Position numbers and translations under genes: made by a program
The notes under the pieces: generated by a model
What the model was told of the DNA's origin: nothing
Database searches by the model: none
The model's input: only the letters and a program-made list of their open reading frames with translations
Shown here: positions 22,846-31,335 of the stretch, in pieces
How positions within the stretch are numbered: position 1 is the stretch's first letter
Layout: each line of letters starts with the position of its first letter
DNA from: Gemmatimonadota bacterium
GTDB taxonomy: Bacteria; Gemmatimonadota; Gemmatimonadetes; Gemmatimonadales; GWC2-71-9
Direction of reading: 5' to 3'
Length of the DNA stretch: 32,957 nucleotides
Assembly (NCBI GenBank): GCA_003221895.1
Contig: QHUJ01000046.1
Span: 1 to 32,957, forward strand

Positions 22846-24320
22846 ACAGCCTCCGTGACGCTGGGCGCGCCGCACCACATGCAGGTGCGCGGGGCTTCTT
22901 TGCTGCGGAACTCGGGATCGGGCAACACGCGAATCGTCGCGTTGGTCTGCTGCTTGATCTCCGCCTCGCAGGACGGGTTGCCGCAGAACCCACCGTACGC
23001 AAATCCGCCGCCGCCCTTCATGAACTCGATGAACTGCGCCTTCGTCGCGCCGCGAATCGAATTCTTCTCGCTACGCGCGCGTGCAGCCGCGAACAGCGCA
23101 GCCTGGATTTCGTCCAATGCGGCGGTCACTGCCCCGACGATGCCCTGCAGGGGTGTGGGGGTCTTGCCGCCGGTGCGGCGCGCCAGCACGGCTTGGCCGC
23201 TCGCGAGGTCTCTGGGGCCGATCTCCAGTCTCACGGGAACGCCCAGCGCTTCCCATTCGAAGTACTTCGCGCCGGGCTTCAGGCTGTCCCGGACATCCAG
23301 CTCGACACGCAGGCCGGTTTTTTCGAGATCGGTTTTGACCTGATCCCCGACACCTGATACCTGACGCCTTTCATCATCACTCTTCCAGATGGGCACGATT
23401 GCGACCTGCACTGGCGCGAGCTTGGGCGGCGCCACCAGGCCGTTGTCGTCCGAATGCGTCATGATCAGCCCACCGATCAGCCGCGTGGAGACGCCCCAGG
23501 AAGTATTCCACACGTACTCGAGGCCGCCGGCAGCAGTCTGATACTGCACGCCGAACGCCTTGGCGAAATTCTGGCCGAGGTTGTGCGAGGTGCCCGCCTG
23601 CAGCGCCTTGTTATCCTGCATCAGGGCTTCAATGGCGTACGTGCGCAGCGCGCCCGCGAACTTCTCGCTCTCCGTCTTCACGCCGGTGATCACGGGCATC
23701 GCCATCCACTCCTCGGCAAAGCGGCGGTAGATGCCGAGAATGGTTCTTGCCTCGCGCTCGGCATCCGCCTCATCGACGTGCGCCGTATGCCCTTCCTGCC
23801 ACAGGAATTCCGTGGTGCGGAGGAACAGCCGGGTCCGGAGCTCCCAGCGCACGACATTGGCCCACTGGTTCAAGAGCAGCGGCAAATCGCGGTAGCTCTG
23901 GATCCACTTGGCGAACATCGCGTAGATGATCGTTTCCGACGTCGGCCGAACGACGAGCGGCTCTTCGAGCTCCGAGCTGGGGTCGACCTCGATCGCGCCG
24001 GCGCCCTCCTTGCCGGTCGCGCGTAGCCGCGTGTGTGTCACGAGCGCGACTTCCTTCGCGAAACCTTCCACATGCTCGGCTTCCTTGGCGAGGAAGCTCA
24101 TCGGGATGAACAGCGGGAAGTACGCATTGCGGTGCCCCGTCGCGCGGAACATGTCGTCCAGGGCGCGTTGCATCAGCTCCCAGATGCGGTAGCCGTGGGG
24201 ACGAATGACCATGCAGCCCCGCACCGGCGAATAGTCCGCCAGCTGGGCCTGAGCAATGACGTCCCCGTACCACTCGCTGAAATCCTTGGCGCGTGGCGTG
24301 ATCTGTTTAGCCTGTGCCAT
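22827..24320 (-). CDS. proS: Prolyl-tRNA synthetase, archaeal/eukaryotic-like type
   Basis: The enzyme charges tRNA-Pro. At 497 residues without an editing insertion, and with a C-terminal zinc-binding domain (GFCGNPSCEAEIKQQ and CMWCGAPS) ending in Tyr, it is the archaeal/eukaryote-like form rather than the longer bacterial type. Class II motifs are visible: motif 1 region around AYFPLFIPMSFLAKEAEHVE, motif 2 NVVRWELRTRLFLRTTEFLW, and motif 3 WGVSTRLIGGLIMTHSDDNG. The start ATG at 24320 shares one base with the hisS stop (TGATG). A four-unit heptamer tandem repeat lies inside the gene at 23337-23364, in the anticodon-binding domain. Confidence 0.96.
   Translation of the reverse strand: MAQAKQITPRAKDFSEWYGDVIAQAQLADYSPVRGCMVIRPHGYRIWELMQRALDDMFRATGHRNAYFPLFIPMSFLAKEAEHVEGFAKEVALVTHTRLRATGKEGAGAIEVDPSSELEEPLVVRPTSETIIYAMFAKWIQSYRDLPLLLNQWANVVRWELRTRLFLRTTEFLWQEGHTAHVDEADAEREARTILGIYRRFAEEWMAMPVITGVKTESEKFAGALRTYAIEALMQDNKALQAGTSHNLGQNFAKAFGVQYQTAAGGLEYVWNTSWGVSTRLIGGLIMTHSDDNGLVAPPKLAPVQVAIVPIWKSDDERRQVSGVGDQVKTDLEKTGLRVELDVRDSLKPGAKYFEWEALGVPVRLEIGPRDLASGQAVLARRTGGKTPTPLQGIVGAVTAALDEIQAALFAAARARSEKNSIRGATKAQFIEFMKGGGGFAYGGFCGNPSCEAEIKQQTNATIRVLPDPEFRSKEAPRTCMWCGAPSVTEAVWAQAY
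23337..23364. repeat. Heptamer tandem repeat inside proS (4 units)
   Basis: Four 7-base units read GACCTGA, TCCCCGA, CACCTGA and TACCTGA. The phase of seven is not a codon multiple, yet the frame is kept, and the segment encodes QVSGVGDQV. Confidence 0.6.
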
Positions 24321-25567
24321 CAATCGAAATATCCGTTGAGAAGCTTGTCGATCGGTACCTTGGCCTCGGTGCCGGCTCTCAAGTCCCGGACCACGGCGAG
24401 GCCCGCTTTCCGCTCCTCGGGTCCGATAATCACGGCCCGGGGCGCCCCGCGCGCCGACGCCAGCTCGAGCTGCTTGCGCACGCCCGCGTGCCGCAGCCCG
24501 TACTCGACCGCGATACCCTTCTCACGCATCGCGTGGGCGAGCCGCAGCATGGTCGGCATGTCCTCTCCCCCGACCGCGACTAAAAAGGCGCCGAGCTCGA
24601 TCGACGCCTTGGGAGCCACGCCGCGCTCCTTGAGGAGCTCGCCGAGTACAACATCGCCCATGCCGAACCCCAGCGCAGGGAGGTCCAGCAGGCCGTCGTA
24701 GCGGCCACCCCCGGCGATCGCGCGCAGCGTCTTCTGGGCATCGAACAGCTCGAAGACAATCCCGGTGTAGTAGGCCAGGCCGCGCACGATCGTCAGATCG
24801 ATCGCGACAAATTCTCCGAGGCCCATCGCTTCGAGCGCCTGCACCGCTTCACCCAGTGGCTCGGCCGCAGCGCCGGCTGCGGTGAGCGCATCCTTTCCAC
24901 GAAGCCCGGCGACGTCAAAGACCGCCGCCGCTTCCGGTTTCCCGTATCCCGTTTCCCGAAGCATCTCCTCCAGGACGTTTTTCGGGACTCTCTCACTGCG
25001 ATCGATGACCGCGAAGGCCGTGGCGAGCTGCGCCTCGGTCACGCCTCGAGACATGAGCAGCGACTTCAAGACACGCCGGTCCGAAACGCGCAGCTGCACA
25101 TCCTTGGGCCCCAGGCCCAACGCCCGCATGATGTCCACAGCGGCCGCCATCAGCTCGGCATCGGCCAGCGGCGACGCCTCCCCGATGATGTCCATGTTCA
25201 GCTGGAAGTGCTCGCGTAACCGGCCGCGCTGCTGGCGCTCGTAGCGAAACAGCTGTGGGATCGAGAACCAGCGGATGGGCTTCTTGAGCGCCTGCACCCG
25301 GGCCGCCACCATCCGCGCGAGAGTGGGCGTCATTTCGGGCCGCAGGGCAACCTCCCGGTCCCCCTTGTCCCGAAACGTATAGAGCTGCTGCACGATCTCC
25401 TCGCCGCTCTTTTTCGTGTACATCTCGAGCGATTCGAGCGGCGGCCCATCGTACTCCTCGAACCCATAGCGCCCGGCGACGCTGCGCCAGGTCGCAAAGA
25501 GGTGGTTTCGGAGGGTCAGATCTTCAGGGTAAAAATCGCGAAAGCCGGGTAGGGCTTTTCCTTGCAT
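24320..25567 (-). CDS. hisS: Histidyl-tRNA synthetase
   Basis: The enzyme charges tRNA-His. The 415-residue protein has class II motifs: LPGFRDFYPEDLTLRNHL at the start, motif 2 around RPEMTPTLARM and LFRYERQQRGRLREHFQLNM, and the histidine-specific sites VRGLAYYTGIVFELF and GGGRYDGLL (about 245-275). The C-terminal anticodon-binding domain covers about 325-415. The start ATG at 25567 lies nine bases after the folC stop. The stop overlaps the proS ATG by one base. A three-unit heptamer repeat is inside the gene at 24938-24958. Confidence 0.96.
   Translation of the reverse strand: MQGKALPGFRDFYPEDLTLRNHLFATWRSVAGRYGFEEYDGPPLESLEMYTKKSGEEIVQQLYTFRDKGDREVALRPEMTPTLARMVAARVQALKKPIRWFSIPQLFRYERQQRGRLREHFQLNMDIIGEASPLADAELMAAAVDIMRALGLGPKDVQLRVSDRRVLKSLLMSRGVTEAQLATAFAVIDRSERVPKNVLEEMLRETGYGKPEAAAVFDVAGLRGKDALTAAGAAAEPLGEAVQALEAMGLGEFVAIDLTIVRGLAYYTGIVFELFDAQKTLRAIAGGGRYDGLLDLPALGFGMGDVVLGELLKERGVAPKASIELGAFLVAVGGEDMPTMLRLAHAMREKGIAVEYGLRHAGVRKQLELASARGAPRAVIIGPEERKAGLAVVRDLRAGTEAKVPIDKLLNGYFD
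24938..24958. repeat. Heptamer tandem repeat inside hisS (3 units)
   Basis: Units read TTTCCCG, TATCCCG and TTTCCCG. The encoded segment is RETGYGKP in a linker-like region before the histidine-specific motifs. Confidence 0.6.
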
Positions 25568-25576
25568 CGCAACAAC

Positions 25577-26779
25577 TTAACCGACGGGCGCGAAGCCCGG
25601 CAAGCGAGCCATCGCGTCGCCGACGGTGTGAAACGATCCGGTTACGACGACGGTGCCGGCGCCCACCTGAATGTCGTCCAACGCATGCGCGAAGTCGGGA
25701 TCGAAGTGCAAGAGCGCATCGACGTCCTCGAGCGACCAGCGCTGCATCACCGGAATCGAGGGAGGCACCGTCAACACGAGCTTGTCGACGGCGGGTCGCA
25801 ACGTTTCGAGCATGCCGCGCCAGTCCTTGTCGTTGCGGATCCCGACCAGCGCGTGGACCGGACGCGGGAGCGGCGGATCGGCCGATAGAATCGCGGCGGC
25901 CACGACGTTCATGCCGTCGGGGTTGTGGGCGACGTCAAAGATCCACTTGCCCCGCACTTCAAAGCGACCGGGGATGTAGGCGTCGGCAAAACTGGCCGGA
26001 AAACTCTTTCCGACCGGACCGAACGGCTTCGGCAGGGCGTTCAGCACCGCATGTGCGACCAGCGCATTGGCGATCTGATGCCTGCCGCGCAGTCCCAAGT
26101 GCGTATCGCGCCTCGCCCGCAGCGTCGTGTCCACGGTGATGATCGGCTCCGCGCCGCGGCGCTTGGCCTCCTTCACCAGCTCTGCCTGGATCTCCGGATT
26201 CGACTCGCCGGTGATGAACGGGACCTTGGGTTTGGCGATGCCTGCTTTCTCGCGGGCGATGCCTTTGAGGTCGTTGCCCAGGTAGTCCGTGTGCTCGAGC
26301 GCGATCTTCGTCACCGCGCTGACCAGGGGCGTGAGAACGTTGGTCGCGTCGAGGCGGCCGCCCAGCCCTACTTCGATGACAGCGATATCGACGCCCCGCG
26401 CGGCGAGGTCGGCGAAGGCAATCGCGGTGGTCGCCTCGAAGAAGCTGGCATCGAGCCGCTCGATGTGCGGCCTGAGCTCCGCGGTCCATTGCGTGAATGC
26501 GGCTTCACTGATCGGCACGCCATTCACCGTGACCCGCTCGGTGGGGGAAACGAGATGAGGCGACGCGTACAGCCCGACGCGCCAGCCCTGCGTCTCGAGC
26601 TCATGGGCGACGAATGCGCAGGTCGAGCCCTTCCCGTTGGTTCCTCCGATGTGAATCGTGGGAAAGTGACGCTCGGGGCGGCCCAGCACGTCCAGGAGTC
26701 CCTCGGTCGGCCCGAGGCTCCATTTGATGCGACCGGCTTGTCTGGCGAAGAGGTACTGGCAGGCGTCTTCGAACGTCAG
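25577..26779 (-). CDS. folC: Folylpolyglutamate/dihydrofolate synthase
   Basis: FolC adds glutamate to folates (and to dihydropteroate in many bacteria). The 400-residue protein has the P-loop HIGGTNGKGSTCAFVAHELE (about 46-65), LYASPHLVSPTERVTVNG, EVGLGGRLDATNVLTP, then the C-terminal ligase domain with IFDVAHNPDGMN. Homology begins well before the first standard start (GTG 26689): the frame from 26779 reads LTFEDACQYLFARQAGRIKW and then SLGPTEGLLDVLG, a normal FolC N-terminus. An in-frame stop lies just upstream, so the only start that includes it is CTG at 26779. That CTG overlaps the accD stop as CTGA, with GAGG eight bases upstream. The start choice is inference. Confidence 0.92.
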   Translation of the reverse strand: MTFEDACQYLFARQAGRIKWSLGPTEGLLDVLGRPERHFPTIHIGGTNGKGSTCAFVAHELETQGWRVGLYASPHLVSPTERVTVNGVPISEAAFTQWTAELRPHIERLDASFFEATTAIAFADLAARGVDIAVIEVGLGGRLDATNVLTPLVSAVTKIALEHTDYLGNDLKGIAREKAGIAKPKVPFITGESNPEIQAELVKEAKRRGAEPIITVDTTLRARRDTHLGLRGRHQIANALVAHAVLNALPKPFGPVGKSFPASFADAYIPGRFEVRGKWIFDVAHNPDGMNVVAAAILSADPPLPRPVHALVGIRNDKDWRGMLETLRPAVDKLVLTVPPSIPVMQRWSLEDVDALLHFDPDFAHALDDIQVGAGTVVVTGSFHTVGDAMARLPGFAPVG

Positions 26780-27633
26780 TCGGCGGCCTCAGCCGGCCAC
26801 GCGCCGGTCATATGCCGCAGCAGCTGGGCGCCCGTGTCGCGCAGCTCGCCGCGCGGTACGACGGCGTCGATCATCCCATGCTCGAGCAGGAACTCGGCGG
26901 TCTGGAAGCCCTCCGGCAAGTCCTGGCCGATGGTCTGCTTGATCACCCGCGGGCCCGCGAAACCGATCACGGCGCCAGGCTCGGCGAGGATGAGATCGCC
27001 TTGCATGGCGTAGGAGGCCGATACGCCGCCGGTGGTCGGATTGGTCAGCACGGACACGAACGGCACACTCGCACCCTGCAGCTCGGCGATCACGACCGAC
27101 GTCTTGGCCATTTGCATGAGCGACAGCACACCCTCCTGCATGCGGGCGCCGCCGGAGGCGGAGATGAGGATCAGGGGCGTTCGCTTGTCGATCGCGTGCC
27201 GAGTGAGCCGGGCGATCTTCTCCCCCACCACCGAACCCATCGAGCCACCCATGAAGGCGAAATCCATCACGCCGAGGCTGATCGACATGCCGTGCAGGCG
27301 GGCATAGCCCGTGCGGATAGCGTCCAACGGCCCCGCCTTCTTTATGGCGGCTTGTATGCGGTCGGCGTAGTTCTCGAATTTCAGGGGATCGGCGGACTTC
27401 AACGAGCCAAACAACTCGTGCCAGGAACCTTCATCGATCAGGAGATCGATGTATTCCTGCGCCGTAATTCGGCGATGGTAGCCGCAATTGGGACAGACAT
27501 TCAGAGCGCGGACGAACCGCTCTTTGATGTCTACGTGGCCGCATTGATCACACTTTTCCCAGGCGTCTGCCGGGATCTCGAGCTTTACACGCTCGGAAGT
27601 GCGCGGCTTACGTTCTTTTTTGAACCAGGCCAT
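26776..27633 (-). CDS. accD: Acetyl-CoA carboxylase carboxyltransferase subunit beta
   Basis: With AccA, this subunit transfers the carboxyl group from biotin to acetyl-CoA to make malonyl-CoA for fatty acid synthesis. The 285-residue protein starts MAWFKKERKPR as most AccD do. The zinc ribbon is CDQCGH...CPNCGYH at about 28-52. The crotonase-fold core has LGVMDFAFMGGSMGSVVGEK, SASGGARMQEG, LTNPTTGGVSASYA and AEPGAVIGFAGPRVI, ending with EGFQTAEFLLEHGMIDAVV. An ATG nine bases earlier (27642) is a possible alternative start. The stop overlaps folC by four bases. Confidence 0.97.
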   Translation of the reverse strand: MAWFKKERKPRTSERVKLEIPADAWEKCDQCGHVDIKERFVRALNVCPNCGYHRRITAQEYIDLLIDEGSWHELFGSLKSADPLKFENYADRIQAAIKKAGPLDAIRTGYARLHGMSISLGVMDFAFMGGSMGSVVGEKIARLTRHAIDKRTPLILISASGGARMQEGVLSLMQMAKTSVVIAELQGASVPFVSVLTNPTTGGVSASYAMQGDLILAEPGAVIGFAGPRVIKQTIGQDLPEGFQTAEFLLEHGMIDAVVPRGELRDTGAQLLRHMTGAWPAEAAD

Positions 27634-27705
27634 TCGCGCCATAGAAGTGACGAAGCGCACAATCTGTGAGCGACTGTGCGCGGACGCCAGTCCCGACGAC
27701 TTAAC

Positions 27706-28959
27706 TCATTGTCCTAGTTCGCCATACCCGGACTGCCGGGATTCCCAAGCGACGCGCAACGCGATCCCGACGCCCAGCGAACACGCCAGCAAAAACGACC
27801 CGCCGTAGGAGAAAAACGGCAGCGGAATGCCGGTGATCGGCATCAGGTTCACGGTCATTCCCACGTTCTCAAAGATGTGCGTGAAGAACAGGCCCGCGAT
27901 GCCGAACACGCACAAGCTGGAGAATGGGTCGGTCGCCCGCCGCGCGATGCGCAGCAAGGCAAAGAGCAGCCACCCGAACAACGCCAGGGCTACCAGTACG
28001 CCGACAAATCCCAGCTCCTCACCGACGATCGAGAAGATGAAGTCGGTATGCTGTGCCGGGAGGAAGGCCAGGCGTTTCTGGGTGCCTTCGGTGAACCCTT
28101 TTCCAAACAGACCCCCCGACCCGATGGCCACCTTTGACTGGATGACGTGCCAGCCCGCGGCCCGGGGATCGACGTCGGGGTTGAGAAACGCCAACAGCCG
28201 GTTCTGCTGGTATGGCGCCAAGCGATTCCACATCGGGAGCGCAATGACGCCGCCCAGCACGTTCAGGCCCATGATGGCGATGCTCTCCCACACGTAGGGC
28301 CGCCACCAGAGCAGGAGCACGGTGAGCACCGCAATCCAGGCGCCCCAGGCGACCGTGGAGAACGCCAGGGCGAGTCCGATGACGGGCGACGCGGCGAGGA
28401 GGAGCAGCGACGGCTTCGTGCCGGCCCAGAACAGCATGAAGAAGAGGATCGCCACAAACACGATCGCCGACCCCAGGTCGGGCTGCTTGAGCACCAGCAG
28501 ACAGGGCAGTCCCGTGATCGCCGCTGGTGGGATCAGGTCGCGGATGCCTGAGGGTGCCTCGCGCAGTCCGGCCAGCCAGCGCGCCAGCATCAGGATGACG
28601 GCGAGCTTTGCCAGCTCGGCCGGTTGGCCAAACCGATGCCCGCCGATTGACAGCCACGACTTGGATCCGGCCGCCGTGCCTGCGCCGGTGCCGACGGCGA
28701 GTGTGAGGAGCAGGAGCAGGACGGTAATCGCATACGCGATCGGTGTGGCCCATTCGAGCATGCGCGGCGAAGTCCGGTACGTCAGCCAGGCGACAACGAC
28801 GCACAGTCCCAACCAAATCAGCTGCCGCTGCCAGATGGTCGCAACGAATGTGGGCACGTCGGTCTGCCCGGCGGAGTAGAGCGTCGCCAGCCCGTAGAGG
28901 GCCAGTACGCTCACCGAGACGACGAGCGACTTATCGAGTTGGCGGACGCGGGAGAACAC
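27706..28959 (-). CDS. rodA: RodA, SEDS-family peptidoglycan glycosyltransferase
   Basis: RodA polymerises lipid II for cell elongation together with PBP2. The 417-residue protein has about ten membrane helices. SEDS landmarks are visible: SKSWLSIGGHRFGQPAELAK (4th loop), LKQPDLGSAIVF with the key Asp, the large loop from NRLLAFLNPDVDPRAAGWHV to GKGFTEGTQKRLAFLPAQHT and DFIFSIVGEELGF, and the C-terminal MPITGIPLPFFSYGGS. The start is taken as GTG 28959 (MFSRVRQLDKSL), within the last 29 bases of mrdA; the longer frame to 29241 is Arg/Ser-rich shadow of that gene. Confidence 0.95.
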   Translation of the reverse strand: MFSRVRQLDKSLVVSVSVLALYGLATLYSAGQTDVPTFVATIWQRQLIWLGLCVVVAWLTYRTSPRMLEWATPIAYAITVLLLLLTLAVGTGAGTAAGSKSWLSIGGHRFGQPAELAKLAVILMLARWLAGLREAPSGIRDLIPPAAITGLPCLLVLKQPDLGSAIVFVAILFFMLFWAGTKPSLLLLAASPVIGLALAFSTVAWGAWIAVLTVLLLWWRPYVWESIAIMGLNVLGGVIALPMWNRLAPYQQNRLLAFLNPDVDPRAAGWHVIQSKVAIGSGGLFGKGFTEGTQKRLAFLPAQHTDFIFSIVGEELGFVGVLVALALFGWLLFALLRIARRATDPFSSLCVFGIAGLFFTHIFENVGMTVNLMPITGIPLPFFSYGGSFLLACSLGVGIALRVAWESRQSGYGELGQ

Positions 28960-30838
28960 TGTCGCGGAGAATCGGAGTATCGCGTGGAATCGACGGGAGG
29001 GTGGGGGCCAACGTATCCAGCAACGGAGGAAGCTGGAACGGCTGCGGCGCGGAATCTGTGGGCACCGCGACCCGGATGTTCTGGAAGCGTTTGTCCTCGA
29101 TCCCGAGGTAATGCGCGATCGTGCGCGCGACGAGCGGCGCCACCGCGGTGCCATGCTGGGCGAATTCAATGATCGCACCCACGACGATCTCCGGCTTGTC
29201 CGCCGGTGCGAAGCCGATGAACCAGCCGTGATCGGGCCCATGTGAGTTCTGGGCCGTCCCGGTCTTGCCCGCGATCGTCAGCGCGGCGAGGCGTGAACCG
29301 CGTGCCGTGCCCTCCTCGACCACCGCGATCATCGCACGTCGCAGCCAGGCGATCTGGTCCGCCGTCAGATCGAGCGACGTATTCTCGTTGCTGGTGGCGG
29401 CCTGGCGTACCACAAAGGGTGTGCGCAGCCGCCCGTCACTGGCGAGCTGCTGGTACAGCCGGACCATCTGCACCAGGGTCTGCGCGTTCTCTCCCTGTCC
29501 GATCGCGAGGTTCAGGGCGACCGCCGACGTCCAGCGTCGTGGCCCGTAGACGCGGTCGTAGTACTCCGGTCCAGTAGGAAACTCGGAGGGAATCTCTCCG
29601 GGGAGATCGATGCCGGTCCGGCCTCGGAAGCCCCACGCGTTCCCGTCCTCGAGCAGCGTTGTCACGCCGAGTTTGATGCCGAGCTGATAGAAGTAGACGT
29701 CGCAACTTTGCGCGATCGCTTCGGTGAGCGTCAGATCTCCGTGCCCGCGCGCGTTCCAGCACCGGAAGTAGCGGTTGCCGTACTGGAGCCCGCCGCGGCA
29801 TGGAATGGGCATATGGCTCCGCGGGCCCACGATGCCGCGCTTCAGCGCCATCGCCGCGATCGCCAGCTTCCACGTCGATCCTGGTGGATAGCGCGCCTGG
29901 ATCGCGCGATCGAGCAGCGGGTGCGCGGGACTCTCGCTGATGGTGCGCCAGTACGGCGCCGAGACACCGCCGACGAACGCGTTGGGATCGAAGCTCGGCG
30001 CGCTGTAGAGGGCGAGGACCTCGCCGGTGTTGGGATTGAGCGCGAGGACCGCGCCGCGCTGACCGGGAGGGAAGATCTTCGAGATGAATTGCTGCAAGCC
30101 GAGATCGATCGTCGTGTGGAGATCGGTGCCCGGCACCGGATTGAGGTTGGCGGCCGCCTCCGCATCGCGCACCATCTGACCTTTCGCACTCACTTCGACG
30201 AACCGCACGCCTTCCGAGCCGCGCAGCGAGTCGTCGTACTCGCGCTCCAGCCCATCCTTGCCGACCAGCCCGCCGAGCCGCACCATCGCGAAGCGCCGCG
30301 TGGCCCGCTCGACTTCCGTCACCTCGCCCACGTAGCCGACGAGATGAGCGACCACCGCCGTGTCAGGATACCAGCGCTTCGGCTCGGCCTGAATCAGCAA
30401 TCCGGGAATCGCGACGCGGCGTTCTTCGAGCGCGGAGACGACACTGAATCGCGCGTCGCCCAGCACGAGGGCCGGCTGGTACGGCGCGCGATGGGCGCGC
30501 TGAATGACGCGCTCGATGGCCGCGCTGTCGATGTTGGCGATGGAGGCGATGGCCGCGAGCGTCGCGCGCAGAACCGGCTCGGGGCCGGGCAGGAGCGAGA
30601 CGGTGTAGCCGGGGACGTTCTCCGCGAGCACGCGCCCGTTGCGGTCGTAGATGAGCCCGCGTGGTGCGGGCAGCGGAATCGGCCGCAGGCGGTTGGTCTC
30701 CGATTGCAGCTGATACTTGCCGTGACCGAGGATCTGGGTGCGGAAAAACCACAAGACGAGAAGGGCGAGCACGAACCAGACAACGAGCCGCGCCATTCCG
30801 AGGCGGCGGTCGAGCAGATACGGATGGAACGAGCTCAC
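28931..30838 (-). CDS. mrdA: Penicillin-binding protein 2 (elongation transpeptidase)
   Basis: This transpeptidase cross-links peptidoglycan during lateral growth. The 635-residue protein has one membrane helix at about 15-33 (ARLVVWFVLALLVLWFF), a pedestal domain with APRGLIYDRNGRVLAENVPG (about 55-75), and the catalytic domain with SxxK in YPPGSTWKLAIAAMA, the SxN-equivalent SCD in AIAQSCDVYFYQLG, and KTG in IAGKTGTAQNSHGPDHGWFI. The C-terminal tail is Pro-rich. The start GTG at 30838 overlaps the mreD stop as GTGA. The open frame upstream to 31075 is mreD shadow. Confidence 0.96.
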   Translation of the reverse strand: MSSFHPYLLDRRLGMARLVVWFVLALLVLWFFRTQILGHGKYQLQSETNRLRPIPLPAPRGLIYDRNGRVLAENVPGYTVSLLPGPEPVLRATLAAIASIANIDSAAIERVIQRAHRAPYQPALVLGDARFSVVSALEERRVAIPGLLIQAEPKRWYPDTAVVAHLVGYVGEVTEVERATRRFAMVRLGGLVGKDGLEREYDDSLRGSEGVRFVEVSAKGQMVRDAEAAANLNPVPGTDLHTTIDLGLQQFISKIFPPGQRGAVLALNPNTGEVLALYSAPSFDPNAFVGGVSAPYWRTISESPAHPLLDRAIQARYPPGSTWKLAIAAMALKRGIVGPRSHMPIPCRGGLQYGNRYFRCWNARGHGDLTLTEAIAQSCDVYFYQLGIKLGVTTLLEDGNAWGFRGRTGIDLPGEIPSEFPTGPEYYDRVYGPRRWTSAVALNLAIGQGENAQTLVQMVRLYQQLASDGRLRTPFVVRQAATSNENTSLDLTADQIAWLRRAMIAVVEEGTARGSRLAALTIAGKTGTAQNSHGPDHGWFIGFAPADKPEIVVGAIIEFAQHGTAVAPLVARTIAHYLGIEDKRFQNIRVAVPTDSAPQPFQLPPLLDTLAPTLPSIPRDTPILRDSVLPRPPTR

Positions 30839-31335
30839 GCGATCCTCCGGCGTGGGGGCGACAGCCACCCACGGAAGAACCACAGGACCACGACACCGAC
30901 CAGCGCCGTCGACAAACCCTGCAGCGGCGACCACACGAGCAGCTCCCAGGCGACCTGCGTGCTCTGGAGCCGGCCCGAGACCAGCAGCAGGATGAGATTC
31001 CTGATCCACGTGCCGGCAAAGAACACGCACGCCCGTACGAACACGTGCTCGGCGAAGAACACCGCCTTCGACCACGACGACATGAATCCCACGATGGTAT
31101 GCGCGAGCGCTCCGGCGCCAAAGCTCGCGGGCGTGAGCGCATCGCGGAGCAGGCCGACAATGAAGCCCGCGGCGGCGCTGCGGCCGGGCTCGGCGCGAAT
31201 CGTGTAGATGAGCAGCGCGAGCAGCAGGAAGTCCGGCGCCACGCGGTCACCGCCCAACCGGCTGCGGACCGTGAACTGCATCAACACGAGCAGCGTCATG
31301 ATGATGGGATAGCGGTAGCGGTCCGTGCGTCTCAT
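30835..31335 (-). CDS. mreD: Rod shape-determining protein MreD
   Basis: MreD is an inner-membrane protein of the elongasome. The 166-residue protein has about five membrane helices, beginning PIIMTLLVLMQFTVRSRLGG, with PDFLLLALLIYTIRAEPGRS and the characteristic GFIVGLLRDALTPASFGAGA. Length is typical (about 160-175). The ATG at 31335 overlaps the mreC stop as ATGA, and the stop overlaps the mrdA start. Assignment rests on membrane topology, motif and position between mreC and mrdA. Confidence 0.93.
   Translation of the reverse strand: MRRTDRYRYPIIMTLLVLMQFTVRSRLGGDRVAPDFLLLALLIYTIRAEPGRSAAAGFIVGLLRDALTPASFGAGALAHTIVGFMSSWSKAVFFAEHVFVRACVFFAGTWIRNLILLLVSGRLQSTQVAWELLVWSPLQGLSTALVGVVVLWFFRGWLSPPRRRIA

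Noticed and set aside
23337-23364. In-frame insertion in ProRS
   Set aside because: Compared from memory with typical family spacing, the segment length is unchanged, so it is a substituted repeat and not extra residues.
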